DNA from: an uncultured Cetobacterium sp.
GTDB lineage: Bacteria > Fusobacteriota > Fusobacteriia > Fusobacteriales > Fusobacteriaceae
Length of the DNA stretch: 50,332 nt
Assembly (NCBI GenBank): GCA_949293295.1
Contig: CASFCG010000016.1
Coordinates: 142,658 to 192,989 of the forward strand
Direction of reading: 5' to 3'
Below are positions 25,629-34,966 of this stretch, in pieces; position 1 is the first letter of the stretch, and the number at the start of each line of letters is the position of its first letter. The translations under genes were made by a program, and so were the position numbers. The notes beneath the pieces were generated by a model. The model searched no databases. It was not told the DNA's origin and was given only the letters and a program-made list of their open reading frames with translations.

Positions 25629-25657
25629 ATTGTATCATTTTAGAGGCAATTTTTCAA
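25629..25657 (-). promoter_or_regulatory. Promoter of the small RNA gene
   Basis: TTGAAA (25652-25657) and TACAAT (25629-25634) are separated by 17 bases. The expected start is near 25622, just before the closing stem. Confidence 0.7.
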
Positions 25658-25696
25658 TCCCTAAAATAGCTACACATCACTTTTTATATATTTTTA

Positions 25697-27475
25697 TTAT
25701 TTTTTATCCACCGATTTTAAACAAAGCTCCTCTAATTGTTTTTCATCAACTTTGCTCGGTGCTTCAGTCATTAAACACTGTCCTTTATTTGTTTTCGGAA
25801 ATGGAATAACATCTCTTATTGATTGTTCTTTTAACATCACCATAAGCCATCTATCTATCCCAAAAGCCAGTCCTCCGTGAGGCGGTGCTCCATATTTAAA
25901 AGCATCCACAAAAAAACCAAATTTCTCTCTTGCCTCCTCAGTTGAAAAACCTAATCTTTCAAAAACCTTACTTTGAATCTCTGGATTAAATATTCTAATT
26001 GAACCTCCTCCAATCTCTGAACCATTCAAAACTAAATCATATGAGTTTGTTCTTATCTCTTCCATCTCCCCATTTAAAAATAGGTTCATATCCTCTTCTT
26101 TTATAGAAGTGAAAGGGTGATGTTGAGCTTTATATCTTTTCTCCTCTTCATCATATTCAAACATCGGAAAGTCAACAACCCATAAAAATCTGAACTCATC
26201 ATTATTAATTAATCCTAACTCTTTTCCTATTCTAAGCCTAACAGCCCCCAAAGCTCCGTAAACAACCTTAGCTCTATCAGCTATAATCATTATTATATCT
26301 CCAATCTTAGCCTCAGTTGCCTTAACTATCTCGTTTAGTTCATCCCCAGAAAAAAACTTAGCAATAGGCGAATTTATCCCTTCTGGAGTTATCTTTAACC
26401 AAGCCATCCCTTTTGCACCGAAATATGTTTTAACATATTCCTCATAATCACTCAAATTTTTTCTCGAAAACTGTTCCGCAACGCCTGGAGCAACAACAGC
26501 TTTAACTACTCCTCCTGCTTCAATAACAGACCTAAAGCCATTAAAACTACAATTTTTTACTAGATTTGTTAAATCCTTTAGTTCAACCCCAAATCTTGTA
26601 TCTGGTTTATCAGAACCATATCTCTCCATCGCCTCTTTATAAGGCATCCTTGGAAAATCATAATCAGCTTTCTCTCCTGTAACTGTCTCAAAAACTCGTT
26701 TTGCTAATCCCTCTATCTCATTCATTATATCTTTCTGCTCAACAAATGAAAGTTCAATATCCAACTGCGTAAATTCTGGTTGTCTATCCGCTCTTAAATC
26801 TTCATCTCTAAAGCATTTTGCAATTTGATAGTATTTCTCCACTCCTGAAATCATCAATAGCTGTTTAAACAGTTGTGGAGACTGAGGAAGTGCATAGAAC
26901 TCACCTTCATTTGTTCTACTTGGAACTAAAAAATCTCTCGCGCCCTCCGGAGTTGACTTTGTTAGAATTGGGGTATCAATGTCTAGAAATCCTCTCTCAT
27001 CCATGTAGCTTCTAATTGCCATAATCATCTTATGACGCATTTTCAGATTTCTAGCCATTTGAGCTCTTCTCAAATCAAGATATCTATACCTAAGTCTAAT
27101 ATTTTCACTTAAACTCTCTTCGTTAGATATTTGGAAAGGTAATACATCACAGTTATTTAAAACCTCTAACTTTTCAGCTATAATCTCAATATCTCCCGTC
27201 GGCATATTTGGATTTTTATTCTCTCTCTCTCTCACTATTCCTTCAATCCTTATAACTGCTTCATTTCTCAACTTTTGTGCAAGTTCTACAGTCTCACTTG
27301 ATGTATAATCCGTATGAAAAATAATCTGTGTTTTTCCCTCTCTATCTCTTAAATCAATAAAAGTAAGCCCTCCTAAGTCTCTTTTTGTATCTACCCAACC
27401 TGATAAAGTTACTTTCATTCCAATATCAGCAATTCTAAGCTCCCCCAAATTATGAGTTCTATAATATGTCTTCAC
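25697..27475 (-). CDS. aspS: Aspartyl-tRNA synthetase
   Basis: Class II synthetase charging tRNA-Asp. The N-terminal OB fold ([20 protein letters not shown]) binds the anticodon. The catalytic core shows [20 protein letters not shown] (motif 1-2 region), the GAD insertion domain, and [10 protein letters not shown] (motif 3). The length of about 592 residues is the bacterial type. I prefer the GTG at 27475, 8 bases after AGGAG, over the GTG three codons upstream. It follows hisS by 15 bases. Confidence 0.96.
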   Translation of the reverse strand: MKTYYRTHNLGELRIADIGMKVTLSGWVDTKRDLGGLTFIDLRDREGKTQIIFHTDYTSSETVELAQKLRNEAVIRIEGIVRERENKNPNMPTGDIEIIAEKLEVLNNCDVLPFQISNEESLSENIRLRYRYLDLRRAQMARNLKMRHKMIMAIRSYMDERGFLDIDTPILTKSTPEGARDFLVPSRTNEGEFYALPQSPQLFKQLLMISGVEKYYQIAKCFRDEDLRADRQPEFTQLDIELSFVEQKDIMNEIEGLAKRVFETVTGEKADYDFPRMPYKEAMERYGSDKPDTRFGVELKDLTNLVKNCSFNGFRSVIEAGGVVKAVVAPGVAEQFSRKNLSDYEEYVKTYFGAKGMAWLKITPEGINSPIAKFFSGDELNEIVKATEAKIGDIIMIIADRAKVVYGALGAVRLRIGKELGLINNDEFRFLWVVDFPMFEYDEEEKRYKAQHHPFTSIKEEDMNLFLNGEMEEIRTNSYDLVLNGSEIGGGSIRIFNPEIQSKVFERLGFSTEEAREKFGFFVDAFKYGAPPHGGLAFGIDRWLMVMLKEQSIRDVIPFPKTNKGQCLMTEAPSKVDEKQLEELCLKSVDKK

Positions 27476-27490
27476 ACTTACCACTCCTAT

Positions 27491-28729
27491 CTAAATAAAT
27501 CTATCATATATCTCTACAACACTTATCTCCTCTTGTGTCCTATCTGTGAAATTCTTTAGTAAAATCTTTCCTTTCTGTAACTCATCCTCTCCCAATATTA
27601 AAACATATTTTACATTTATCTTATCAGCTTTTTTCATATGTGATTTCAGACTTCTGTTTTCATATTCAATTATGACACTTTTTCCCTCTAATCTCAGTCC
27701 ATTTGCAATTTTAAAAGCTGTGTCTTTCGTCTCTTCCCCTAACCAAGCTATATAAATATCTGTTCCCACTTTAGGATACTCTTCCAAAAGCATCATTATC
27801 CTTTCAACCCCAGCAGCGAATCCAAAAGCTGGAATATCCTTATCACCAAGCTGCTTTAATAGATTGTCATACCTTCCACCGCCTAAAACAGTTCCCTGAG
27901 CTCCAAGTTTATTGGTTACAATCTCATACACTGTACTTGAATAGTAATCCAGTCCTCTTACCAATCTAGCATCCTCTTTAAAATCTATATCAAACAAGCT
28001 AAGATATTTTTTTACTGTTTCATAATGCTTTCTTTCCTCATCTGATAATGAATCTATAATTACAGGAGCATCCTTTGTCTTTTCTTTACAATTTTCATTT
28101 TTACAATCCAATACTCTAAGAGGATTCTTCTCAATTCTTATTTTACAATCATCACAAAGTTCCTCTTTTATAGGCATCAGAAAATCAACCAATCTACTCC
28201 TATACCTTGTTCTCGTCTCTCTATCTCCAACAGAGTTTATTCTGACTTCCAAATCTTTTAATCCCAATTTCTTTAAAAAATTATAACCCATTGATATAAT
28301 TTCTGCATCTAAGGTTGGTGAACTCTCTCCTAACACTTCAACACCTATCTGATTAAATTCACGCTGTCTTCCAGCTTGAGGTCTCTCATATCTGAACATA
28401 GAACCAAAATAAAAAAACCTAGAAACCTCCTCTTTAGTATATATTTTATTCTCTAAATAACATCTCACAACAGGAGCTGTTCCCTCTGGTCTGAGAGTAA
28501 TCTCTCTATCCCCTCTATCTACAAAACTATACATCTCTTTCTCTACAATATCTGTTCCCTCTCCAACTCCTCTTTTAAAAAGTTCTGTCTCTTCAAAGAT
28601 AGGTGTTTTAATGGATGTATAACCATATCTCGAAAAAAAATCTTGTGCCGTTTTTATAATAAAGTCATATTTTTGACTTTCCTCTCCAAATATATCTTTT
28701 GTTCCCCTAACAGCCTTTATAAGTTTCAC
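27491..28729 (-). CDS. hisS: Histidyl-tRNA synthetase
   Basis: Class II synthetase charging tRNA-His. Motif 2 region TLRPEGTAPVVRCY, histidine-binding LVRGLDYYSSTVYEIV and AFGFAAGVERI (motif 3) are intact. The C-terminal anticodon-binding domain is complete. Its 412 residues match the usual length. It sits between rarA and aspS with short spacers in one operon. Confidence 0.96.
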   Translation of the reverse strand: MKLIKAVRGTKDIFGEESQKYDFIIKTAQDFFSRYGYTSIKTPIFEETELFKRGVGEGTDIVEKEMYSFVDRGDREITLRPEGTAPVVRCYLENKIYTKEEVSRFFYFGSMFRYERPQAGRQREFNQIGVEVLGESSPTLDAEIISMGYNFLKKLGLKDLEVRINSVGDRETRTRYRSRLVDFLMPIKEELCDDCKIRIEKNPLRVLDCKNENCKEKTKDAPVIIDSLSDEERKHYETVKKYLSLFDIDFKEDARLVRGLDYYSSTVYEIVTNKLGAQGTVLGGGRYDNLLKQLGDKDIPAFGFAAGVERIMMLLEEYPKVGTDIYIAWLGEETKDTAFKIANGLRLEGKSVIIEYENRSLKSHMKKADKINVKYVLILGEDELQKGKILLKNFTDRTQEEISVVEIYDRFI

Positions 28730-28744
28730 AGTCTGCCTCCCTTT

Positions 28745-29968
28745 TCACTTCCATAATCTATTCAGTTTTTCCTCTATTAATTTTTCATTCTTATTATTTC
28801 TCGGGATATAATATCTCTTTTTATTTTTTCGATAATCTTGTTTTACAAAACTATTCTCATAACTATGAGGATAACTATAATTTGGTGCATTTGTTACTAT
28901 ATGGGATGGAACCTCCTCCATCTCTCCATTTTTAATATCCTCTAACGCACTATCTATCGCTAAATAACTTGAATTACTTTTAGTTGATATGGCTAAATAT
29001 ATAGCCGTTTGAGCTAAAACTATCCTTATTTCTGGCATTCCAATCCTCTCACTAGCAATCAACGCACTATTTGCTATTAACATCGCTTCTGGATTTGCCA
29101 TTCCAATATCTTCAGAAGCATGAACAACCAATCTTCTCGCAATATATCTCGGGTCTTCCCCTCCATGTAACAATCTTGCCAACCAGTATATAGCTGAATC
29201 TGGGTCACTCCCTCTGATACTCTTTATCATAGCTGATATTATATCATACTTATCTTGTTTTTTATCAAATGAACTTTTTCTTTCCCTAAAAAACTTTATT
29301 ATCTCATCTTTTCTTAAGCTTCCCTCTATGTTCTGATATAGCTCCAAATAGTTTAATGCTACTCTTGTATCTCCGTCAGAAATCTCTATAATAACCTCTT
29401 TTATCTCATCCAGAATGTCAACACCTAATATCTTCTCAGCTCGTTCTATAATCTCTCTAATATCCTCTTTTTTTAAAGACTCCAACTTAAAAACCAAACA
29501 TCGAGATAAAACAGCATTATTCAAACTATAATACGGATTCTCTGTTGTTGCTCCAACCAGAATTATCACTCCACTCTCTATATACGAGAGTAAAACATCT
29601 TGTTGACTCTTATTAAACCTATGAATCTCATCCAGAAAAAGAATCGTCTTTTTTCCGTATAACTCTATATCTTTTTTAGCCTGTTCAGCTATCAACTTTA
29701 AATCATTAACGGAAGCTATTGTTGCGTTTAAAACTTCAAAATTATACTCCAACTCCTGTGAAATTATCCTACCCAATGTCGTTTTTCCACTTCCAGAAGG
29801 TCCATAAAATATCATACTTGAAAGTGCTTTTTTTTCTATTAAATTTCTTAAAACACCGTTTTTTCCAACTAATCTCTCTTGCCCTTTGAACTCTTCCAAT
29901 CTTTTGGGTCTCAATCTCTCCGCTAAAGGCTTTATTAACTCTAAATTTTTACTAAATAGATTATTCAT
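28745..29968 (-). CDS. rarA: Replication-associated recombination ATPase RarA (MgsA)
   Basis: AAA+ ATPase of the clamp-loader clade that acts at stalled replication forks. Walker A is YGPSGSGKTT, Walker B FLDEIHRFNKSQQD, sensor 1 GATTENPYYSLN, and the C-terminal MgsA domain shows RGSDPDSAIYWLARLLHGGED and RRLVVHASEDIGMANP. The length of 407 residues is standard. It is the first gene of the rarA-hisS-aspS operon. Confidence 0.95.
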   Translation of the reverse strand: MNNLFSKNLELIKPLAERLRPKRLEEFKGQERLVGKNGVLRNLIEKKALSSMIFYGPSGSGKTTLGRIISQELEYNFEVLNATIASVNDLKLIAEQAKKDIELYGKKTILFLDEIHRFNKSQQDVLLSYIESGVIILVGATTENPYYSLNNAVLSRCLVFKLESLKKEDIREIIERAEKILGVDILDEIKEVIIEISDGDTRVALNYLELYQNIEGSLRKDEIIKFFRERKSSFDKKQDKYDIISAMIKSIRGSDPDSAIYWLARLLHGGEDPRYIARRLVVHASEDIGMANPEAMLIANSALIASERIGMPEIRIVLAQTAIYLAISTKSNSSYLAIDSALEDIKNGEMEEVPSHIVTNAPNYSYPHSYENSFVKQDYRKNKKRYYIPRNNKNEKLIEEKLNRLWK

Positions 29969-30049
29969 TTGAATCTGCTCTACCTCATCTATACATAAAT
30001 TTGATAAAATTCACCCTGTACACTACCTTACAATAAAGATTCTCTTAAC

Positions 30050-30078
30050 ATTTTAACATAATTTTTTTAATTACGCAA
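30050..30078 (-). promoter_or_regulatory. Promoter of rarA-hisS-aspS
   Basis: TTGCGT (30073-30078) and TAAAAT (30050-30055), with TG one base before the -10, are 17 bases apart on the minus strand. Confidence 0.55.
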
Positions 30079-30120
30079 TTTATCAAAATAAATTTTAGTT
30101 TTATTTCACTCATAAAATCT

Positions 30121-31641
30121 CTATATATACTCATCATCTATTTTTATCTTTTTAAATCTTTTCAATTTATCCCCATCAATAACAATCATACCTTTTTCAA
30201 CATCTATTTGAGCACTTTTTAGACGTTCTATTATTCTTTCATTAAATTTTTGTATAAAATTTTTCAAATCACTAAACTCTTTATTTCTCAATTCACTTCC
30301 CTCTTTCTCCTTTATCTTATTTATTATCTCCTCTATCTCCTTTTTGGATAACTCATATCTTTTTACTAACTCTCTCAATATCTCAGGATTAGTGATATTT
30401 TTTACATTGTTACGTGTAAATTTTTCATCTATTTCAAAGTCTTTCTCAAACTTTTTCAACTTAATTTTTCTATCTCTTATCTCTATTCTTCTGGGAATCT
30501 CAATTTTTAACTCCTCTATCGTTCTAAATAACCTCTCTGGTATACTCAAAACTTTACCATCATCTATCTCTGCCTCATAAAATAGATAACTTTTCTCTTC
30601 CGTTTCAAACATCTCTTTTATATCATCTTTTTCATGCTCCTTTAAATTCAAACTATTTAAAAATCTATCAAAAATCAAGCTTTTTAATTCCAAATTATCA
30701 TCAAAATATTTATTGATATATATGAGTACAATATTATTGTAAACTAAATCACACTCTCCTTTCTTTAAAGACAATATCTTTTCAAAATTAATTTTTAAAT
30801 TTTCTCTAATTTTTTCAATCTCTTTATCTCTAAAAACTCTATTATTTACAAAGTTATCCAAACGCTCTACAAAATCTTCTTTATCTTGTTCAAAAATATT
30901 TTTAAAAATCTCTTCCAACTCTCTCAATAAATTTGCTCTAGCACTATTATTTATAGTATCTAAAAGATTAGCTCCCTCTGAAAATTTAAATTTATCAATA
31001 CTTTTGTTCACATATGAAATCACTCTTAAATTTTTAAGTTGTGGAAATTCAATCACAAACAATCTATCTGTAGCTGGCTTTCTTTTTATTTTCCCATTCC
31101 ATTCTTCATATTCTGAATGCCACGCTATCAACTTTATGGCTTTTTCAATACAAAATCTATAAAAAACACCCGTTATCATTCTAAAACCTAATGTATTATC
31201 TATTACTATTTTATCTCTTTCAGTACTCTCTTTTTCTATTATCCTCTCTAGTATTTCATACAAGTTATCAAAATTTTCAGTTTCTACTTTTATAATCTCT
31301 ATCTCCTTGATTTCTGATTTCACTTTAAATTCTTCTGCTGCTTTCTTTGTTTCTTCTGTTACAAGAAAATAACATTTTTTTATTTTAGTCAAGCCTCTTA
31401 AAGATTTCTCAATCGCAGAAACATCATACCCAAAATCATTGGACATATAACTGAAAAAACTTATATAAACCTCCGCTTCTGCTATTTTCCCAAACTTAAA
31501 ATACTCTTTATCTAAGTTATTAAATATCTGATTTTTCAGCTCTTCCTTTTCTTCCTTAGTTAATTTTTCACTATTTAATACTTTCTCTGCTAAACCACTC
31601 ATTCTCCTTTTGTGTGATAAATACAATAAATATTTATTCAC
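30121..31641 (-). CDS. CARF-domain CRISPR ancillary protein without a HEPN motif
   Basis: Last gene of the type III-A block, separated from csm5 by a terminator-like hairpin. Residues 1-190 resemble a CARF domain that senses cyclic oligoadenylate: alternating strands and helices, and DNTLGFRMITGVF (about 153-165) in the place of the conserved D-x-T-G-G-x-K-x-M ligand loop. The remaining 310 residues are mostly helical and strongly charged, like the C-terminal part of Csm6/Csx1. However, no R-x4-6-H nuclease motif exists in the protein (the only histidines are early, at WHSEY, and at KEHEK). The effector activity, if any, is unknown: it may be a degraded Csm6, a ring nuclease or a new effector. 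Confidence 0.65.
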   Translation of the reverse strand: MNKYLLYLSHKRRMSGLAEKVLNSEKLTKEEKEELKNQIFNNLDKEYFKFGKIAEAEVYISFFSYMSNDFGYDVSAIEKSLRGLTKIKKCYFLVTEETKKAAEEFKVKSEIKEIEIIKVETENFDNLYEILERIIEKESTERDKIVIDNTLGFRMITGVFYRFCIEKAIKLIAWHSEYEEWNGKIKRKPATDRLFVIEFPQLKNLRVISYVNKSIDKFKFSEGANLLDTINNSARANLLRELEEIFKNIFEQDKEDFVERLDNFVNNRVFRDKEIEKIRENLKINFEKILSLKKGECDLVYNNIVLIYINKYFDDNLELKSLIFDRFLNSLNLKEHEKDDIKEMFETEEKSYLFYEAEIDDGKVLSIPERLFRTIEELKIEIPRRIEIRDRKIKLKKFEKDFEIDEKFTRNNVKNITNPEILRELVKRYELSKKEIEEIINKIKEKEGSELRNKEFSDLKNFIQKFNERIIERLKSAQIDVEKGMIVIDGDKLKRFKKIKIDDEYI

Positions 31642-31677
31642 ACAACCTCCTTTTCTCTATTTTTTGTATGATTTTAT

Positions 31678-31705
31678 TAAATAAGCTATCAACAAAATTG
31701 ATAGC
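31678..31705 (-). terminator. Terminator-like hairpin between csm5 and the CARF gene
   Basis: An 8-bp perfect stem (31685-31692 with 31698-31705) with a 5-nt loop is followed by TTATTT on the minus strand. It may lower expression of the CARF gene relative to csm genes. Confidence 0.6.
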
Positions 31706-31712
31706 CCTACAT

Positions 31713-32873
31713 TTATTCTCTAATTTTTCTTATCAATGCCCATCCAAGTGGACAGCCTTTATAAACTAACTTAGTTACTGGATTATTTCTTTTTTCATTA
31801 TATTTTTTATTTTCCAAATTAAAGGTCATAGCATTGAACCCTGAACCATAGCCAATCTTTATCATAGCTTCATCATCTTCCAATTTCGATATCATCTTTT
31901 CTATCTCTTTGCAATAATTTTCTCCATCTTTATTTTTAGCTTCTCTAAAAAACTTCAACTCATTTTCTATAATCCTTTTCGCTCTTTCCCTCAATCTCTC
32001 AAATAATATATCCTCATCAATATCTAACTCTTCATCTATCTTTTCATCTAGCTCTTTAATTTCCTTAAATACGCCACTGGAAAAATTTTTGACAGACAAT
32101 CTAAATTTTAAAGATATCTCCTTATCTGATGTTAATAATGATTCGGTTGCTTCAATCACATTTGAAACACTTCTTTTACCTTTCTTGGAAAAACGCTCTA
32201 CTTTTATCACTTTTAACATATCTTTTAAAGGAGTTGTATCACTTATCAACAAATTTTTAAAAGGGTCTATTTTGGGCTCTAATTCTTTTAATCCTAATAT
32301 TTTAGCCTCTAACTTCTTACTCTTTTTATCTGCCTCTCTCTTTCCCATTTCACGCCCATTCTCTTCAAGTGAAACAAATGGAGCTGTCCTACTATTTTTT
32401 CTTCCTAACCTGTATGATATTATCTCCTTTCCAAATTCTGAAAGGAAAGCAGTTCTTATGGCTCCCTTTATTGAACTTCCAGGAATATATTTTCCTGCAT
32501 AACTTTCAATAAACTCTTTAACTATTAGCTGATTTTCTTCATTTTGCGATTCTGTTCCCTTCAATTTTTTATTGTATAAATCTGAAAACTCTCCATCAAC
32601 TTCTACTTTATAAATATAGCCAAGATTTTCTTCATAAATCTCGTTTAAAAAAGTTCTAAAATCTACCATTCCTTTTTGAATTACTCTTTCAAACTGCTCT
32701 CTTTTTTTCTCACTCAACTTATCAAAAATCTCTGTCATTCCAATTTTATAGAATTTCTTATCTTTTACTACATAACTATCAGGATACATCTCATTACCAC
32801 TTCCTATATGTATCGGTGTTATTGGAATAAATTCATACATCGCTGTTTCAAACTGTCTTCTTATTTTTCTCAT
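31713..32873 (-). CDS. csm5: Type III-A Csm5 (Cas7-family head subunit)
   Basis: Caps the Csm complex backbone on the 3' side of the crRNA. Family motifs are FIPITPIHIGSG near residue 15-26, YIPGSSIKGAIRTAF (about 142-156), and a C-terminal G-rich loop, KIGYGSGFNAMTF. The length of 386 residues is usual. Its start overlaps the csm4 stop as ATGA, suggesting coupled translation. Confidence 0.88.
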   Translation of the reverse strand: MRKIRRQFETAMYEFIPITPIHIGSGNEMYPDSYVVKDKKFYKIGMTEIFDKLSEKKREQFERVIQKGMVDFRTFLNEIYEENLGYIYKVEVDGEFSDLYNKKLKGTESQNEENQLIVKEFIESYAGKYIPGSSIKGAIRTAFLSEFGKEIISYRLGRKNSRTAPFVSLEENGREMGKREADKKSKKLEAKILGLKELEPKIDPFKNLLISDTTPLKDMLKVIKVERFSKKGKRSVSNVIEATESLLTSDKEISLKFRLSVKNFSSGVFKEIKELDEKIDEELDIDEDILFERLRERAKRIIENELKFFREAKNKDGENYCKEIEKMISKLEDDEAMIKIGYGSGFNAMTFNLENKKYNEKRNNPVTKLVYKGCPLGWALIRKIRE

Positions 32874-33787
32874 TCCTCTATATTCACCCCCAATACAAAA
32901 GGAATTCCAATCTGGACAACTTTTGGGTCAATGTGAATTTTCTCCAAAACTCTTCCCTTTATCCTATTCTTTGCTTCTCTGAAAATTGAACCTGGCACAT
33001 AATAAACAAAAGGCTTCTTAAATGGAAATTCAGCTATCTCTGAACCCTCCGCAACCTTTCCACGTTTTGTTAAAATCTCGCCAGATATAACTTCTGAATA
33101 ATCCCCCTCCCTAGGTACATAGTTTGACAAAACTATATATCCATTATAATCAAAATTTGATTCAAAATCTTTATACTCTTCAAACTCCTTTATTTCAATC
33201 TGACCTTTTCCTGAACTACTCTTCTTTCCAAAACCATTAGCTTCTATATATTTAAGAGCTGAATACAACTTTTCAACCTCGTAATCATTTCGTAATTTTA
33301 TGTAAATAGATACTGTGCCATCTATAAATTTTTCCTCCAAATTATACAAGCTATTTTCCGTAGTTGTGCCTGCTAATCTGTTTACCGTATTGTGAGTTAC
33401 ACTACTTTCTAAAAACCCTTTTGCTCTTCCTAAGTATTTTTCTAAAGAAAGTTTATCAATCCCTTCTTTACGCATTTTATTAAAATCCGCTATCTCATAC
33501 TCTTTTATCCTCTTTAAACGCTTTATTTTCTCCAACTCTTTCACATCATTTTTAATATTTTTCTCAACTACCTTTGAGCCAAAATACGGTATATAATCAT
33601 TGATAAATCCATTCGAACATATGAAAGGTGGATTAAAACTCTTGAACTCATCTATCACATTTTTTAACTCCTCCTCTCCATATAAAAATCGAAGTGCCCA
33701 AAATATATGCCCATATATTGTATCACTTTGCCAAGGCGTTATAAAAGATGAGAGTGGCTTAATTTTCCATCTGTATATCTTATACAT
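32870..33787 (-). CDS. csm4: Type III-A Csm4 (Cas5-family subunit)
   Basis: Binds the crRNA 5' tag and joins Cas10 to the backbone. Features are the N-terminal PLSSFITPWQSDTIYGHIFW with the following helix, two RAMP-type folds, GFGKKSSSGKGQI as the glycine-rich loop near residue 195-207, and YVPGSIFREAKNRI near the end. The length of 305 residues is typical. It starts 11 bases after csm3 behind GAGGAGG. Confidence 0.88.
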   Translation of the reverse strand: MYKIYRWKIKPLSSFITPWQSDTIYGHIFWALRFLYGEEELKNVIDEFKSFNPPFICSNGFINDYIPYFGSKVVEKNIKNDVKELEKIKRLKRIKEYEIADFNKMRKEGIDKLSLEKYLGRAKGFLESSVTHNTVNRLAGTTTENSLYNLEEKFIDGTVSIYIKLRNDYEVEKLYSALKYIEANGFGKKSSSGKGQIEIKEFEEYKDFESNFDYNGYIVLSNYVPREGDYSEVISGEILTKRGKVAEGSEIAEFPFKKPFVYYVPGSIFREAKNRIKGRVLEKIHIDPKVVQIGIPFVLGVNIEE

Positions 33788-33798
33788 AAACTCCTCCT

Positions 33799-34494
33799 CT
33801 ATCCTATGGTTATTGCCTCTACATCCATTTTTCTATCCTCTCCATTTACCAGTAAACTTACAAACTCTATTTGACCATTACCTCTGGAGGTTCCTCCTCC
33901 AATCCCTTCCAATGACAGAGCTTTCAGCCCTTTTAAAACAATTTTTTCAAATAACTCTTCATCAAGTTTTCCCTTATCCTCCATATCTATTACTTTATAC
34001 GTAATAGTAAAATCGAACTCTATTCCTGCTGGAATCCTTTCTAAATTTCTTGGTGTGGCTTCCGAAGTTATTCTATTGATATTATTCTCAGATTTCCACT
34101 CTGTATCCAATCCAGTTCTATCTTTTAATCTCTCTAACTCCTCTTTACTACTCTTTGTTAAATAAGCATCTTTAACTGATATTCTTGTTGGACCCGATTT
34201 TGCTTCTCCATTATCATTAGCATTTCTTCCAAAAACTCTACATATTGGACAAACTTTATCTTTACAACTATGCACTTTTCCATCTGAATTAATTTTTCCT
34301 TCCATTAGCTCCATTAAAGCTCTCATTTTTCCTTTCAACGATGACCCAGGGATATATAACTCTGATGTTAGAGGATTTCTAACAACCGGATTATCATTCC
34401 CTCCTATCTCAATTAACTCTGCTTGTGCCCCTATTCTCGTTCCTGTCAATAGTTTCATTCTTCCTTTAATCTCTTTTATAGCTATTAATCTCAT
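33799..34494 (-). CDS. csm3: Type III-A Csm3 (Cas7-family backbone, target RNA cleavage)
   Basis: Repeated backbone subunit that cuts bound target RNA at 6-nt steps. GTRIGAQAE and the conserved GGNDNPVVRNPLT contain the aspartate equivalent to catalytic D33 of Streptococcus thermophilus Csm3, followed by YIPGSSLKGKMR and GGGTSRGNGQI. Four Cys/His residues (CKDKVCPICRVFG) may bind zinc. I chose the ATG at 34494, giving 231 residues, because GGGAGGAG lies upstream and csm2 ends one base before it. Confidence 0.92.
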   Translation of the reverse strand: MRLIAIKEIKGRMKLLTGTRIGAQAELIEIGGNDNPVVRNPLTSELYIPGSSLKGKMRALMELMEGKINSDGKVHSCKDKVCPICRVFGRNANDNGEAKSGPTRISVKDAYLTKSSKEELERLKDRTGLDTEWKSENNINRITSEATPRNLERIPAGIEFDFTITYKVIDMEDKGKLDEELFEKIVLKGLKALSLEGIGGGTSRGNGQIEFVSLLVNGEDRKMDVEAITIG

Positions 34495-34495
34495 C

Positions 34496-34966
34496 CTATT
34501 TTTCTCCTCCCGCTCCATAAAAATATCCTACTATCGCTTCAAAAAATAATATATAAGCATCAAATATCTCTTTTCCTTTTCCCTCTTTTTTATCTTTCCA
34601 TATCCTATCAACACTTGCAATCAAAAAATTCTTAAATACCTCTGGAATCTTTGCCCTTTTAGCCTTGCTTTTATACTCAGCTTTAGATTTTACCAATAAT
34701 ATCAAAGGAAACTCCTTATCATAATTAGTTCCATCACTCTTTAATCTATTTTTTATAATCTTTACTTCATTGAAGAAAGCTCTTAACTGTGTTACAGAAA
34801 GTCCTTTCTTTACAAACTCTTTTGCTATTTCTTTAGCTTCCGTTGTTATTAACTCCTCCCTTATAATCCCCTTTTCCGTTAAAAATCCTTTCTCTGAAAA
34901 ATCAAACTTCATAGTCTCTTTACTATTTTTCGACGCATTATTGTTATTTGTATTAGAACTATACAT
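34496..34966 (-). CDS. csm2: Type III-A Csm2 (small subunit)
   Basis: Helical small subunit lining the target strand. LSVTQLRAFFNEVKII is the family hallmark and PEVFKNFLIASVDRI begins the later helices. An Asn/Ser-rich N-terminal stretch (SSNTNNNNASKNS) precedes the fold. Its 156 residues fit. It overlaps cas10 by 8 bases. Confidence 0.9.
   Translation of the reverse strand: MYSSNTNNNNASKNSKETMKFDFSEKGFLTEKGIIREELITTEAKEIAKEFVKKGLSVTQLRAFFNEVKIIKNRLKSDGTNYDKEFPLILLVKSKAEYKSKAKRAKIPEVFKNFLIASVDRIWKDKKEGKGKEIFDAYILFFEAIVGYFYGAGGEK

Noticed and set aside
30121-31641. Calling the CARF protein Csm6
   Set aside because: The HEPN R-x4-6-H motif needed for that name is not present, so only a CARF-type label is justified.
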